From NCBI GenBank assembly GCA_903900805.1, contig CAIUOP010000066.1:1-57466 (forward strand): a stretch of 57,466 nucleotides of DNA, given 5' to 3'. Position numbers and translations under genes: made by a program. Shown in pieces: positions 36,318 through 45,055 of this stretch. Below the pieces are notes generated by a model. It saw only the letters and a list, made by a program, of their open reading frames with translations, did not search any database and had not been told where the DNA came from. This stretch comes from an uncultured beta proteobacterium. GTDB taxonomy: Bacteria; Pseudomonadota; Gammaproteobacteria; Burkholderiales; Burkholderiaceae. Each line of letters opens with the position of its first letter. The stretch's first letter is position 1.

Positions 36318-38957
36318 ATGAATGCTCCCGACATTAAAAAATATTTAAATCTTGAGAACGTTGATACTGATCCTGCTGAAACTGCGGAGTGGAATGAGGC
36401 GTTTATGGATTTACTGGCCTCAGGTGATAGCGCCCGCGCTAAATTTATTTTGGATAACTTGTTAAAGCTAGCTAATAAAAATCAAATCAATTGGGTGCCT
36501 GATTTAGTTACTCCGTATGTCAATTCAATTCCTGTGGATGCACAACCCCCTTTCCCTGGAGATCTTGCGATTGAAGAAAAACTCGCTTCTTTAATGAGGT
36601 GGAATGCACTCGCAATGGTTGCAAAAGCAAATGAAGCGTATGGCGAGTTAGGCGGTCATATTGCCAGCTATGCGAGTGCAGCAGATTTATTTGAAGTTGG
36701 GTTCAATCATTTTTTTCGGGCAAGAACCGAAGGTGGAGATGCAAAAGAGCGAGGAGACTTGGTTTTCTTTCAACCTCATAGCGCTCCCGGTGTCTATGCA
36801 CGTGCTTATTTGGAGGGAAGACTGACCGAAAATGATCTTGCCCATTACAGGCGTGAGATTACTGCGCCTGAATCTGGAGCAAGGGGTTTATCAAGCTATC
36901 CACATCCTTGGCTAATGCCTGATTTTTGGCAGTTCCCAACCGGCTCAATGGGAATTGGGCCCATTAGTTCGATTTACCATGCACGCTTTATGCGTTATCT
37001 CAGCGATCGCAAATTATTAGATTGCTCCACTAGAAAAGTTTGGGGTGTGTTTGGTGATGGTGAGATGGATGAGCCAGAAAGTATGAGCGCTCTGACTTTA
37101 GCCTCCAGAGAAAAATTGGATAACTTAGTTTGGGTAGTTAATTGCAACTTGCAACGCTTAGATGGTCCTGTTCGCGGTAATGGCAGAATTATTGATGAGC
37201 TCGAAAAGCTATTTAGAGGTTCTGGCTGGAACGTGATCAAACTAGTTTGGGGCAGCGATTGGGATGGACTCTTTGCAAGAGATACTACTGGAGCGCTAGT
37301 AAAGGCTTTTGCCCAAACTGTTGATGGACAAATGCAAACCTTTGCTGCAAAAGACGGTAGCTTTAACCGTAAAAATTTCTTTGGTCAAAATGAAGAGTTA
37401 GCTCGTCTGGCACAGGGTATGACTGATGAGCAAATTGATCGGCTCAAAAGAGGCGGCCATGATTTAGTCAAAATCCATGCGGCTTATAAAGCTGCTGCCG
37501 ATCATGTAGGTCAGCCAACGGTGATCTTGGCTCATACCAAAAAAGGGTATGGCATGGGTAACGCAGGTCAGGGAAAAATGACTACCCATAGTCAGAAGAA
37601 ATTAGATGATGAAGCATTGATTGCATATCGCAATCGTTTTAATTTGCCATTAACGGATGAGCAGGCTACTAGTTTGACTTTCTTTAGACCTGATGAGAAT
37701 AGCGAAGAGTTGAAATATCTAAAAGAGCAGAGAAATAAGCTTGGTGGTCAGCTGCCTAAGCGCTATTCAGAATGTGATCAATTAAAAGTTCCAGATATCT
37801 CATCTTATGCAGCTTTTGCAATCAAGGCTGAGTCTAAAGAGATGTCAACGACGATGGCTTTTGTACGTATGCTTGGGAACTTGTTGAAAGACAAAGAGCT
37901 TGGCCCTAGAGTAGTGCCAATTGTTGCGGATGAAGCCCGTACATTTGGTATGGCCAATTTATTTAAACAGGTTGGTATTTATTCTAGCGTCGGTCAACAC
38001 TATGAACCAGAAGATATTGGCTCGGTGCTGAGCTATCGCGAGGCATTAGATGGACAGATTCTAGAAGAGGGTATTAGTGAAGCGGGCGCAATTGCAAGCT
38101 GGACTGCCGCAGCAACTAGCTATAGCGTCCATGGCATTGCAATGTTACCTTTCTATATCTATTATTCGATGTTTGGTTTTCAGCGCATTGGTGATGCTAT
38201 TTGGGCTGCCGCTGATCAACGTGCCAGGGGATTTTTATTGGGCGCAACCTCCGGTAGAACAACATTGGGTGGTGAAGGTTTGCAACACCAAGATGGCAGC
38301 AGCCAGCTCGTTGCTGGAACCATTCCCAATTGCAAGGCATACGACCCTGCTTTTGCAGGCGAGTTAGCAGTGATTATTGAACAAGGTATGCGCGACATGC
38401 TAGTCGATCAAAAAGATTTGTTCTATTACATTACCCTTATGAATGAAAACTACGCTCAGCCTGATTTGCCTGACAATGCAGCCGAGGGTGTGATTCGTGG
38501 CTGCTATAAATTTAAGACGGTTAAAGCTGACAATGGCGCCAATAAGTCTTGCGTCACCTTACTCGGTTCTGGCGCAATCATGACTGAGGTATTGAAGGCG
38601 GCAGATTTGCTTGCTAATGATGGCATCAATGTCGATATCTTTAGCGTGACCAGTTGGAGTGAGTTATCTAGAGATGGTAAGGCAAAAGAGCAAGCAAGAT
38701 TATCTGGCGGGGCTGATGTTGAACAAGCATTTATTAGCCAAGTACTAACCGAAGATCGTGGCCCAATTGTGGCTACGACGGACTATGTACACGCACTTCC
38801 AGAAAGTATTCGTGCATATATCCCAGAAGGTAGAGGATATATTACGCTCGGTACTGATGGATTTGGTAGAAGTGATACGAGGGCTGCATTGCGCGAATAT
38901 TTTGGTGTTAATGCAGACACCATTTATAAGGTGGCAAAAGAAGCATTGAAAAAATGA
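36318..38957 (+). CDS. aceE: Homodimeric pyruvate dehydrogenase-type E1 (AceE family)
   Basis: An 879-residue thiamine-diphosphate E1 of the homodimeric AceE family. The ThDP motif runs from GDGEMDEPESMSALTLA to NCNLQRLDGPV; other matches to E. coli AceE are HTKKGYGMGNAGQGK, ADEARTFGMANLF, FYIYYSMFGFQRIGD and GTDGFGRSDTR. It decarboxylates a 2-oxo acid, pyruvate or a near relative such as 2-oxobutyrate (as MdeB). The lipoyl-less E2 gene lies upstream and an Lrp regulator is divergent, unlike a housekeeping aceEF-lpd operon. I cannot tell from this window whether another aceE exists. Confidence 0.88.
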   Translation: MNAPDIKKYLNLENVDTDPAETAEWNEAFMDLLASGDSARAKFILDNLLKLANKNQINWVPDLVTPYVNSIPVDAQPPFPGDLAIEEKLASLMRWNALAMVAKANEAYGELGGHIASYASAADLFEVGFNHFFRARTEGGDAKERGDLVFFQPHSAPGVYARAYLEGRLTENDLAHYRREITAPESGARGLSSYPHPWLMPDFWQFPTGSMGIGPISSIYHARFMRYLSDRKLLDCSTRKVWGVFGDGEMDEPESMSALTLASREKLDNLVWVVNCNLQRLDGPVRGNGRIIDELEKLFRGSGWNVIKLVWGSDWDGLFARDTTGALVKAFAQTVDGQMQTFAAKDGSFNRKNFFGQNEELARLAQGMTDEQIDRLKRGGHDLVKIHAAYKAAADHVGQPTVILAHTKKGYGMGNAGQGKMTTHSQKKLDDEALIAYRNRFNLPLTDEQATSLTFFRPDENSEELKYLKEQRNKLGGQLPKRYSECDQLKVPDISSYAAFAIKAESKEMSTTMAFVRMLGNLLKDKELGPRVVPIVADEARTFGMANLFKQVGIYSSVGQHYEPEDIGSVLSYREALDGQILEEGISEAGAIASWTAAATSYSVHGIAMLPFYIYYSMFGFQRIGDAIWAAADQRARGFLLGATSGRTTLGGEGLQHQDGSSQLVAGTIPNCKAYDPAFAGELAVIIEQGMRDMLVDQKDLFYYITLMNENYAQPDLPDNAAEGVIRGCYKFKTVKADNGANKSCVTLLGSGAIMTEVLKAADLLANDGINVDIFSVTSWSELSRDGKAKEQARLSGGADVEQAFISQVLTEDRGPIVATTDYVHALPESIRAYIPEGRGYITLGTDGFGRSDTRAALREYFGVNADTIYKVAKEALKK

Positions 38958-39024
38958 TCTTTTCTCCTGATGCCTTATGATCATCTCACTATTACTTATT
39001 ACCGAATTCACTGGAGATTTTTAG

Positions 39025-40362
39025 ATGTCCCTTATTCAAAAGCTCAAAGCACGCGCTGCTAACAATAACCCTGTGCGTGTTGGCATCATTGGCGCAGGCA
39101 AATTTGGCTCCATGTATCTCTCGCAGGTGCCGCGGACTTCAGGAATTCATTTAGTTTCTGTTGCTGATTTATCCCCCACCCGTGCAAAAGAGTCTCTTGC
39201 TCGAGTGGGTTGGGATGCATCTCGTTACAGCGCTACTTCACTGCAGGATGCGGCTAAGATAGGCGCTACCTTTGTGACTGATGATGCAGAAAAAATGATT
39301 GCTAGTGAGCATATTGATATTGTGATCGACTCTACCGGCAGTCCGGCAGCCGGCATTCGTCATGCCCTACTTTGCTTTGAGCATCGCAAGCACATCATTA
39401 TGGTCAACGTCGAGGCGGATGTTCTGGCCGGACCCTTACTTGCACGTAAAGCAGCAGAGGCTGGTGTTATTTACTCAATGGCCTCTGGCGACCAGCCCGC
39501 TCTCATTGCGGAATTAGTGGATTGGGCAAGAACGATTGGCCTAGAAGTAGTGTGTGCGGGTAAAGGCACCAAATATTTACCTATTTATCACCAGTCTACG
39601 CCCGAGACTGTTTGGGGTCATTATGGTTTTTCTGAGGAGCAAGTTGCTGGTGGTGACTTTAATGCGCAAATGTTCAATTCATTTTTAGACGGAACTAAGT
39701 CAGCTCTTGAAATGGCTGCAGTATCAAATGCTTGTGACTTAATCCCCCCTAGCAATGGCTTAGAGTTTCCTCCTTGTGGAGTTGATGACTTGCCGCATAT
39801 TTTCCGACCAGTAGCTGAGGGTGGCATTTTGAAGCAAAAGGGAACTGTTGAAGTGGTGTCTTCAGTTGAGCGAGATGGGCGTCCGGTATTTAGAGATTTG
39901 CGTTGGGGTGTTTTTGCAGTGTTTGAAGCACCTAGCCAATATGTGATTGATTGCTTTTCACAATATGGACTGAAAACAGACAGTACTGGTAAATACGCAG
40001 CCATGTATAAGCCTTACCACTTGATCGGTTTAGAGCTAGGTATCTCTGTTGCTAGCATTGCCGTGCGAGGAGAGGCTACTGGGGCGACTGGCGATTGGAA
40101 GGGCGATGTAGTAGCTACTGCTAAGCGGACACTTAAGTCAGGTGAGAAATTAGATGGAGAGGGTGGCTTTACTGTTTACGGAAAACTCATGACTGCTGCT
40201 GATTCTCTGAAGCTTGGCGCCCTGCCAATTGGTTTAGCGCACAACATGGTGCTTAATAAAGATATTTCAGCCGGGAAACCAGTGTGCTGGAGTGATGTGA
40301 ATTATGACGCTACTTTGCAGGCGATTCAATTTCGACTTGAAATGGAAAAAGTGTTCTCCTAG
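39025..40362 (+). CDS. COG4091-type NAD(P)-binding oxidoreductase with SAF-like C-terminus
   Basis: A 445-residue protein. The N-terminal Rossmann fold has VRVGIIGAGKFGSMYLSQV, similar to homoserine dehydrogenase and Gfo/Idh/MocA enzymes; the middle (GDQPALIAELVDWARTIGL, CAGKGTKYLPIYHQSTP) and C-terminal SAF-like domain (AKRTLKSGEKLDGEGGFTVYG) match the predicted homoserine-dehydrogenase-like family COG4091. Substrate is unknown. It lies 67 bp after the E1 gene on the same strand with a ribosome-binding site GGAGA, so it probably belongs to the same regulon. Its end overlaps the convergent EamA gene by 4 bp. Confidence 0.8.
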   Translation: MSLIQKLKARAANNNPVRVGIIGAGKFGSMYLSQVPRTSGIHLVSVADLSPTRAKESLARVGWDASRYSATSLQDAAKIGATFVTDDAEKMIASEHIDIVIDSTGSPAAGIRHALLCFEHRKHIIMVNVEADVLAGPLLARKAAEAGVIYSMASGDQPALIAELVDWARTIGLEVVCAGKGTKYLPIYHQSTPETVWGHYGFSEEQVAGGDFNAQMFNSFLDGTKSALEMAAVSNACDLIPPSNGLEFPPCGVDDLPHIFRPVAEGGILKQKGTVEVVSSVERDGRPVFRDLRWGVFAVFEAPSQYVIDCFSQYGLKTDSTGKYAAMYKPYHLIGLELGISVASIAVRGEATGATGDWKGDVVATAKRTLKSGEKLDGEGGFTVYGKLMTAADSLKLGALPIGLAHNMVLNKDISAGKPVCWSDVNYDATLQAIQFRLEMEKVFS

Positions 40363-41216
40363 ATCTTAGGTTGTATTTTGTGATGGTTCCAGATCAGCCA
40401 GATCCCGGAAGAGGCAATTAGAATCATGCCAACGACGCTTAAGCTATCAGGTAGCTCACCAAAAATAAGGTAGCCATAGCCAACAGCCCAGATAAGTTGT
40501 AAGAAAACTAAAGGTGTTAGCTTGTAAGGCCGCATTTTGTAGAACGCCAGTACAACCAATAGATGCGCAAATCCACCAAATAAGCCTATCAAACCAAACA
40601 ATGCATATTCATATGCAGGTAATGAGGGAAGCGGAGCCGCAATCGGTAGTAATAAGGTAGAGATCACGAGCCCAACAATGCCGCTATAAAAGAAAGTTGT
40701 GTACTCTGAGTCTTTAACTAGTTTTCTGGTGCATAGCTGAAAGATGGCATTGAGAAATGCCATGAGAACAAGTAATAGCGCAGCTAAATGAAAAATTGTC
40801 GAGCCTGGTCTAGCAATGAAGAGGATGCCCAGGAATCCCAGGGCGGCAACGAACCAATCTTTTAGTCCAACTCGCTCACCCAATATAGGCCCTGATAGGA
40901 TTGCTACCCAAATTGGAGCACTGAAGGTAATTGATGATGCCTCAGCTAGAGGAAGCCAATTGAGCCCTGCAAAAAATAAGGCTGCTGATGCAACAAGCAA
41001 GCAAGATCGAAAGAGTTGCAAGCCTAAATTTTGAGTACGCCAGAAATTTTTCCCCAGGAAGTACCAAGCTATCGGAGCCGCAAGTAATAGTTGGCCAAAA
41101 AATCGGGACCACACTACAGCGATGAGATTAGTGTCTTGGACCAGAATTTTAGCCATTGCATCTACGGTAGAAAAGCAGATTCCACTTAGAATAAAAAGAA
41201 AGACTGGCGATTTCAC
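40359..41216 (-). CDS. EamA/DMT-family transporter
   Basis: A 285-residue membrane protein with ten predicted helices in two EamA repeats (first near GICFSTVDAMAKILVQ, second near FLNAIFQLCTRKLVKDSEYTT, shortened). Drug/metabolite transporters of this type export or import amino acids and other small metabolites; substrate unknown. The GTG start sits in a GTGA overlap with the stop of the LysR gene, so the two are cotranscribed. Confidence 0.88.
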   Translation of the reverse strand: MKSPVFLFILSGICFSTVDAMAKILVQDTNLIAVVWSRFFGQLLLAAPIAWYFLGKNFWRTQNLGLQLFRSCLLVASAALFFAGLNWLPLAEASSITFSAPIWVAILSGPILGERVGLKDWFVAALGFLGILFIARPGSTIFHLAALLLVLMAFLNAIFQLCTRKLVKDSEYTTFFYSGIVGLVISTLLLPIAAPLPSLPAYEYALFGLIGLFGGFAHLLVVLAFYKMRPYKLTPLVFLQLIWAVGYGYLIFGELPDSLSVVGMILIASSGIWLIWNHHKIQPKI

Positions 41217-42109
41217 TCTACAGAGACTCCAGCCTTAATGCATATCCACTCATTAAAGAGTTTAATTTTTTGACTGTTTTTAGCGTTTGATCGATAAGAT
41301 AAAAAATGAGTCCTATCGGTAGTGGGCAAAAAGATCCCTTTACCAAGCTCTACCAGCTCACCGCGCGAAATCTCTCTTTCCGCAAAGCGTTCGCTCTCAA
41401 GTACGGCACCTATGCCATCTACCGCAGCAGATACTGAGAGGGCGGCACGATCAAATGACATCTTGCGAGTTGATGGGTTTTTCAGATGATTGATCTCAAA
41501 CCATTGCTCCCAGGTATGGAGATTTAAGGAGGACTCAATGAGCATTAGTCGGCTCATCAGATCTTCTACAGAAATACTGGTGTCAATGAGCTCAGGTGCG
41601 CATAGTGGAATAATTTTTTCTTCACCTAAAGACAGAGAGGTGATGCCAGGCCCTTCGTGGCTAAATTGATAGGAGATGGCAATATCAATTTCTTGGTTAC
41701 GTAAGAGATCAATTGGCTCCGCTCCGGAAGTAAGGCGAATGGTGATATCAGGATTATTTTTGATAAATTCAGGAAGTCTGGGGCTAAGCCACTTTGCAGC
41801 AAAACTGGGGGAGCAGTGCAGGGCAAGAACTTGTGAGCTTGGAGCAAGGGTGACTTCATTGCATGCCGCCTCAATGACATCGAACACCCTCGAAAGAGAA
41901 TCTAATAAACGTCGTCCTTCTGACGTGGGCTCTACTTTGCGGTTCTTTCGCAAAAATAGCGGTTTAGCAAAATAATCTTCAAGCTCTCTAATTTGGTGAC
42001 TAATAGCCGATTGAGTGAGATGTAGTTCTTTAGCAGCCAAAGTAAAGCTTTCAAGCCGTGCGGCAGCCTCAAAAGCACGCAAAAGAACATAATTTGGCAT
42101 TTTTCTCAT
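41213..42109 (-). CDS. LysR-family regulator, GcvA-like
   Basis: A LysR-type regulator of about 298 residues. The winged HTH is LRAFEAAARLESFTLAAKEL followed by HLTQSAISHQIRELE, the GcvA-like spelling; the C-terminal half is a periplasmic-binding-protein-like effector domain (IRLTSGAEPIDLLRNQEIDI). I place the start at ATG 42109; ATG 42100 is equally possible, and a longer frame reaches 42139. It is divergent from the class II aldolase-Rieske operon and probably controls it together with its own EamA partner. Confidence 0.88.
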   Translation of the reverse strand: MRKMPNYVLLRAFEAAARLESFTLAAKELHLTQSAISHQIRELEDYFAKPLFLRKNRKVEPTSEGRRLLDSLSRVFDVIEAACNEVTLAPSSQVLALHCSPSFAAKWLSPRLPEFIKNNPDITIRLTSGAEPIDLLRNQEIDIAISYQFSHEGPGITSLSLGEEKIIPLCAPELIDTSISVEDLMSRLMLIESSLNLHTWEQWFEINHLKNPSTRKMSFDRAALSVSAAVDGIGAVLESERFAEREISRGELVELGKGIFLPTTDRTHFLSYRSNAKNSQKIKLFNEWICIKAGVSVE

Positions 42110-42160
42110 GTAAATATAATATACATGATTTATATTCATCTATCTATGAATACTTATCGT

Positions 42161-42189
42161 TTGTCAAAACCGTCTGGAAGGCTGATGAT
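42161..42189 (+). promoter_or_regulatory. Candidate sigma-70 promoter for the aldolase-Rieske operon
   Basis: TTGTCA (5 of 6 to the -35 consensus), 17 bp, then GATGAT (4 of 6 to the -10). It lies in the gap between the LysR gene and the class II aldolase, with a leader of about 60 bases. Confidence 0.35.
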
Positions 42190-42259
42190 TACACCCTAGA
42201 TGTGCATTGAGTTAGATCAAGGCACCAATTTTGTATGCATATCAGAATAAGGAATTCAC

Positions 42260-43099
42260 ATGGCTGCAGTAATGGAAAAAGAACGTAAATTGGACTTGGG
42301 CGATCGAGAGTCTATTTATCAACCTGAAGACAAATCCCAGATTTTTCCTTACCAGCCAAAATTCAAGAATTTTGCTGAGGAACGTCAGCATCTCAAAGAA
42401 CGATTAGTTGCTGCCTGCAGAGCATTTGCTCTTGAAAAGTTTGATTATGGATTTGCAGGGCATTTAACGGTTCGTGATCCAGAACATCCAAATCTGTATT
42501 GGACTAATCCAATGGCTGTGCATTTTGATCAAGTGAAAGTATCTAACTTAATATTAGCCGACCATGAAGGCAATATTTTGGAAGGTAAGCATGCATTGAA
42601 CCGTGCTGGATTTGTATTGCATGCAGCAGTTCATGAAAAGCATCCAGACATCGTGGCTATGTGTCATGCACATACAGTCTATGGAACAGCATTTGCAGCG
42701 CTAGGTAAACCATTAGATCCAATCTCTCAAGATGCCGCCGCATTTTTCGAGGATCATATGGTTTTAGCTGAACAAGCTGGCCAAGTGGCAGTTGAAGATA
42801 ATTCAGGCTACAACGTAGCGGGCTCATTGAAAAAAGTGAAAGCAATTATTCACCGTAATCATGGTTTGTTAACGGTAAGCCGTCATAGTATTGAGGCTGC
42901 TGCGTTCTGGTTTATCGCTTTAGAGCGTTGTTGCAAACAGCAGATGTTGGTTGAGGCTACAGGCATTAAGCCTGTGTTGCTGTCACCCGAAACCGCACGC
43001 TATAGCCGTGAACACGTAGGTAGCGAGTATATTGGCTGGTTGCATTTCCAGCCAATCTGGGGATACCTAAAAGAAAACCAGCCAGATATGTTTGAGTAA
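42260..43099 (+). CDS. Class II aldolase/adducin family protein
   Basis: A 279-residue protein of the class II aldolase/adducin fold. Zinc ligands are seen as His136 and His138 in VAMCHAHTVYG and His201 in IIHRNHGLLTV. The N-terminal 40 residues are extra to the domain. Members are aldolases, epimerases or decarboxylases on sugar phosphates or aromatic acids; this subgroup has no assigned reaction that I know. It is 47 bp upstream of a Rieske oxygenase gene on the same strand, so a role in an oxidative catabolic route is likely. Confidence 0.87.
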   Translation: MAAVMEKERKLDLGDRESIYQPEDKSQIFPYQPKFKNFAEERQHLKERLVAACRAFALEKFDYGFAGHLTVRDPEHPNLYWTNPMAVHFDQVKVSNLILADHEGNILEGKHALNRAGFVLHAAVHEKHPDIVAMCHAHTVYGTAFAALGKPLDPISQDAAAFFEDHMVLAEQAGQVAVEDNSGYNVAGSLKKVKAIIHRNHGLLTVSRHSIEAAAFWFIALERCCKQQMLVEATGIKPVLLSPETARYSREHVGSEYIGWLHFQPIWGYLKENQPDMFE

Positions 43100-43146
43100 T
43101 TGAATAAATTTTAGATATAGATAGTCAATCAATAGGAGTTCTAGTA

Positions 43147-44703
43147 ATGATAAGTAAACAGGAACAAGCGGAGAAAAAGGTCGGCGCGTCCGCAGGATCT
43201 GCAACGCCTAAGAAATTGGTTCCTTATGGCGGCTACTACACTAATAAAGTTCCTGGCCATGATCCTGAGCTCACAGAAGTGGGTCCTGGAACACCAACTG
43301 GCGAATACATGCGCGGCTTTTGGCATCCAGTTTGCATGTCAATTGAATTAACTGACACTCCTAAATTTTTAACTATCTTAGGTGAAGAGCTGGTGGCGTT
43401 TCGTGATGGTAGTGGGAGCATTGGCGTGTTGCATGCGCACTGCGTGCATCGAGGTGCTTCACTAGAGTATGGGCAGATTCAAGAGCATGGGATTAAGTGT
43501 TGTTATCACGGCATGGTATTTGATGTAGATGGTACTTGTTTGAATGCGCCGTTCCCTAAGGGTGAAGAAGCGGAAGCAAAAAAATATGCATGCTCAATTC
43601 AGCAGGGCGCCTATAAAGCTTTCGAAAGAAATGGCTTAGTGTTTGCTTATATGGGCGCTCCTGATAAAGAGCCACCATTTCCAGAGTGGGAGTCTGATTT
43701 CACAGTAGCTCCTGGTGATGAGCTGGTCCCTTATAGCAATTTCCAACATTGCAATTGGTTACAAGTTCAAGACAATGCTGCGGATAACTTTCACACAGCT
43801 GAATTACATGCTGCTAAGAACGTAGTAGGCGGCCACTTTCAAGGTACAACCTTCGATGAGGTAGGTTCTCCAACAATGGAAGTGCATCCAGATATGCAGT
43901 TTGTGCCAATTCATGGTGGGCGAGGCTTGGCTTGTTCTGGCGCCCGTCGTGTCAATAACGATAAATTGTTTATTCGTGTTCAACATCAAGTGTTGCCAAA
44001 TCTTAGTTTGCATGCCTACACATCTGAGGACGGCTCTAATAAAAAACTATTTAGCCGCTTTCATATCATTCGCTGGACTGTTCCAGTGGATGACTTCAAT
44101 AGCAAGATGATTGGCTGGCGTGTGATGGGCCCCGGCATTGATACACGTGGAATCGGACAAAAAGAGCTGGTCGGATACGAGTCAATCGACTTTTTGGACG
44201 GCCAGGTTGCCTTGAGAAGAGCTGAGCGTTTTGGTAAGCACACCATTAACGATATTGTGGATATTCCTTCTGATCATAGAGCGCGCTCGAATTACAAGAT
44301 GGCTCAGTATGCGCCTGGTGATTACGAGGCCATCATTAGTCAAAGGCCGATTGCAATTCATGCTCTAGAGAATCCTACTAAATTTGATGCGGGCCCCTAT
44401 TTGTTTAGAAAGATGTTGCGTGATGCTATTCGTGGTTCTAATCCAGCGGCAAGTGCAGAATCCTTTGCACAGTGGTTAAAGGAATTAAATGGCGCTCCTA
44501 ATAGTTATTGCTCTGGTAATGTATTTGAATTACCAATTGGCGCCACTACAGAAGAAGAAGTAGCCCAAAGACGCTTTGTTGCTAAAGGTGTGATTGCAAT
44601 TCTTACTGAAAGCGAGCAGTACAAAGGTAAAGAGCGCACTGATTTTGTGAAGCAAAAAATGGAAGAGCTTGAGCAAACTGCAAAAGCACAATTTAAGCAT
44701 TAA
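43147..44703 (+). CDS. Rieske non-heme iron ring-hydroxylating oxygenase, large subunit
   Basis: A 518-residue Rieske oxygenase. The [2Fe-2S] ligands are Cys99/His101 (CVH) and Cys118/His121 (CCYH). The mononuclear iron site has His216 and His221 in DNFHTAELH. The order Rieske domain then catalytic domain is that of phthalate- and phenoxybenzoate-type dioxygenases, but it is longer than the usual 420-460 residues, with extra sequence at the C-terminus. No small beta subunit is present. Substrate unknown; electrons probably come from the ferredoxin encoded next. Confidence 0.88.
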   Translation: MISKQEQAEKKVGASAGSATPKKLVPYGGYYTNKVPGHDPELTEVGPGTPTGEYMRGFWHPVCMSIELTDTPKFLTILGEELVAFRDGSGSIGVLHAHCVHRGASLEYGQIQEHGIKCCYHGMVFDVDGTCLNAPFPKGEEAEAKKYACSIQQGAYKAFERNGLVFAYMGAPDKEPPFPEWESDFTVAPGDELVPYSNFQHCNWLQVQDNAADNFHTAELHAAKNVVGGHFQGTTFDEVGSPTMEVHPDMQFVPIHGGRGLACSGARRVNNDKLFIRVQHQVLPNLSLHAYTSEDGSNKKLFSRFHIIRWTVPVDDFNSKMIGWRVMGPGIDTRGIGQKELVGYESIDFLDGQVALRRAERFGKHTINDIVDIPSDHRARSNYKMAQYAPGDYEAIISQRPIAIHALENPTKFDAGPYLFRKMLRDAIRGSNPAASAESFAQWLKELNGAPNSYCSGNVFELPIGATTEEEVAQRRFVAKGVIAILTESEQYKGKERTDFVKQKMEELEQTAKAQFKH

Positions 44704-44720
44704 TCCATTAATCAGAAGAG

Positions 44721-44748
44721 ATGGGCTGCTATTGCAGCCCATTCCTTT
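44721..44748 (+). terminator. Terminator-like hairpin between oxygenase and ferredoxin genes
   Basis: ATGGGCTGC, loop TATT, GCAGCCCAT, a perfect 9-bp stem, followed by TCCTTTT. It would end or attenuate the oxygenase transcript before the ferredoxin gene 20 bp further on. Confidence 0.75.
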
Positions 44749-44767
44749 TGTAGAACGAGACTAAAAA

Positions 44768-45055
44768 GTGAATAAAATTTCCAGTGCGGACTCTGAAGAG
44801 TTAGTAATCGAGATTCAGAGTACTGGCCAAAAAATAAGCCTCACGAGAGCAGAGTCAATCATCGATGCTTTGGCAAGATCGGGTATTGATGTGCCTACTT
44901 CTTGCCAATCAGGCTTGTGCGGTACTTGTAAGACAAGATATATTAGTGGCGATGTAGAGCATGGGGATTGTATTTTGAGTGATGACGAGCATCAGGAGTT
45001 TTTAACTCCCTGCATCTCTCATATCAAGAGCGGAACACTGGTCCTTGATTTATAA
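44768..45055 (+). CDS. Stand-alone 2Fe-2S ferredoxin
   Basis: A 95-residue plant-type ferredoxin. Cluster cysteines are Cys46, Cys51 and Cys54 (CQSGLCGTC) and Cys82 in TPCISH. The sequence resembles the C-terminal ferredoxin domain of phthalate dioxygenase reductase/VanB-type proteins, without their FMN and NAD domains. GTG start; the upstream ribosome-binding site is weak. It is a natural electron donor for the neighbouring Rieske oxygenase, but no reductase gene is nearby. Confidence 0.87.
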   Translation: MNKISSADSEELVIEIQSTGQKISLTRAESIIDALARSGIDVPTSCQSGLCGTCKTRYISGDVEHGDCILSDDEHQEFLTPCISHIKSGTLVLDL

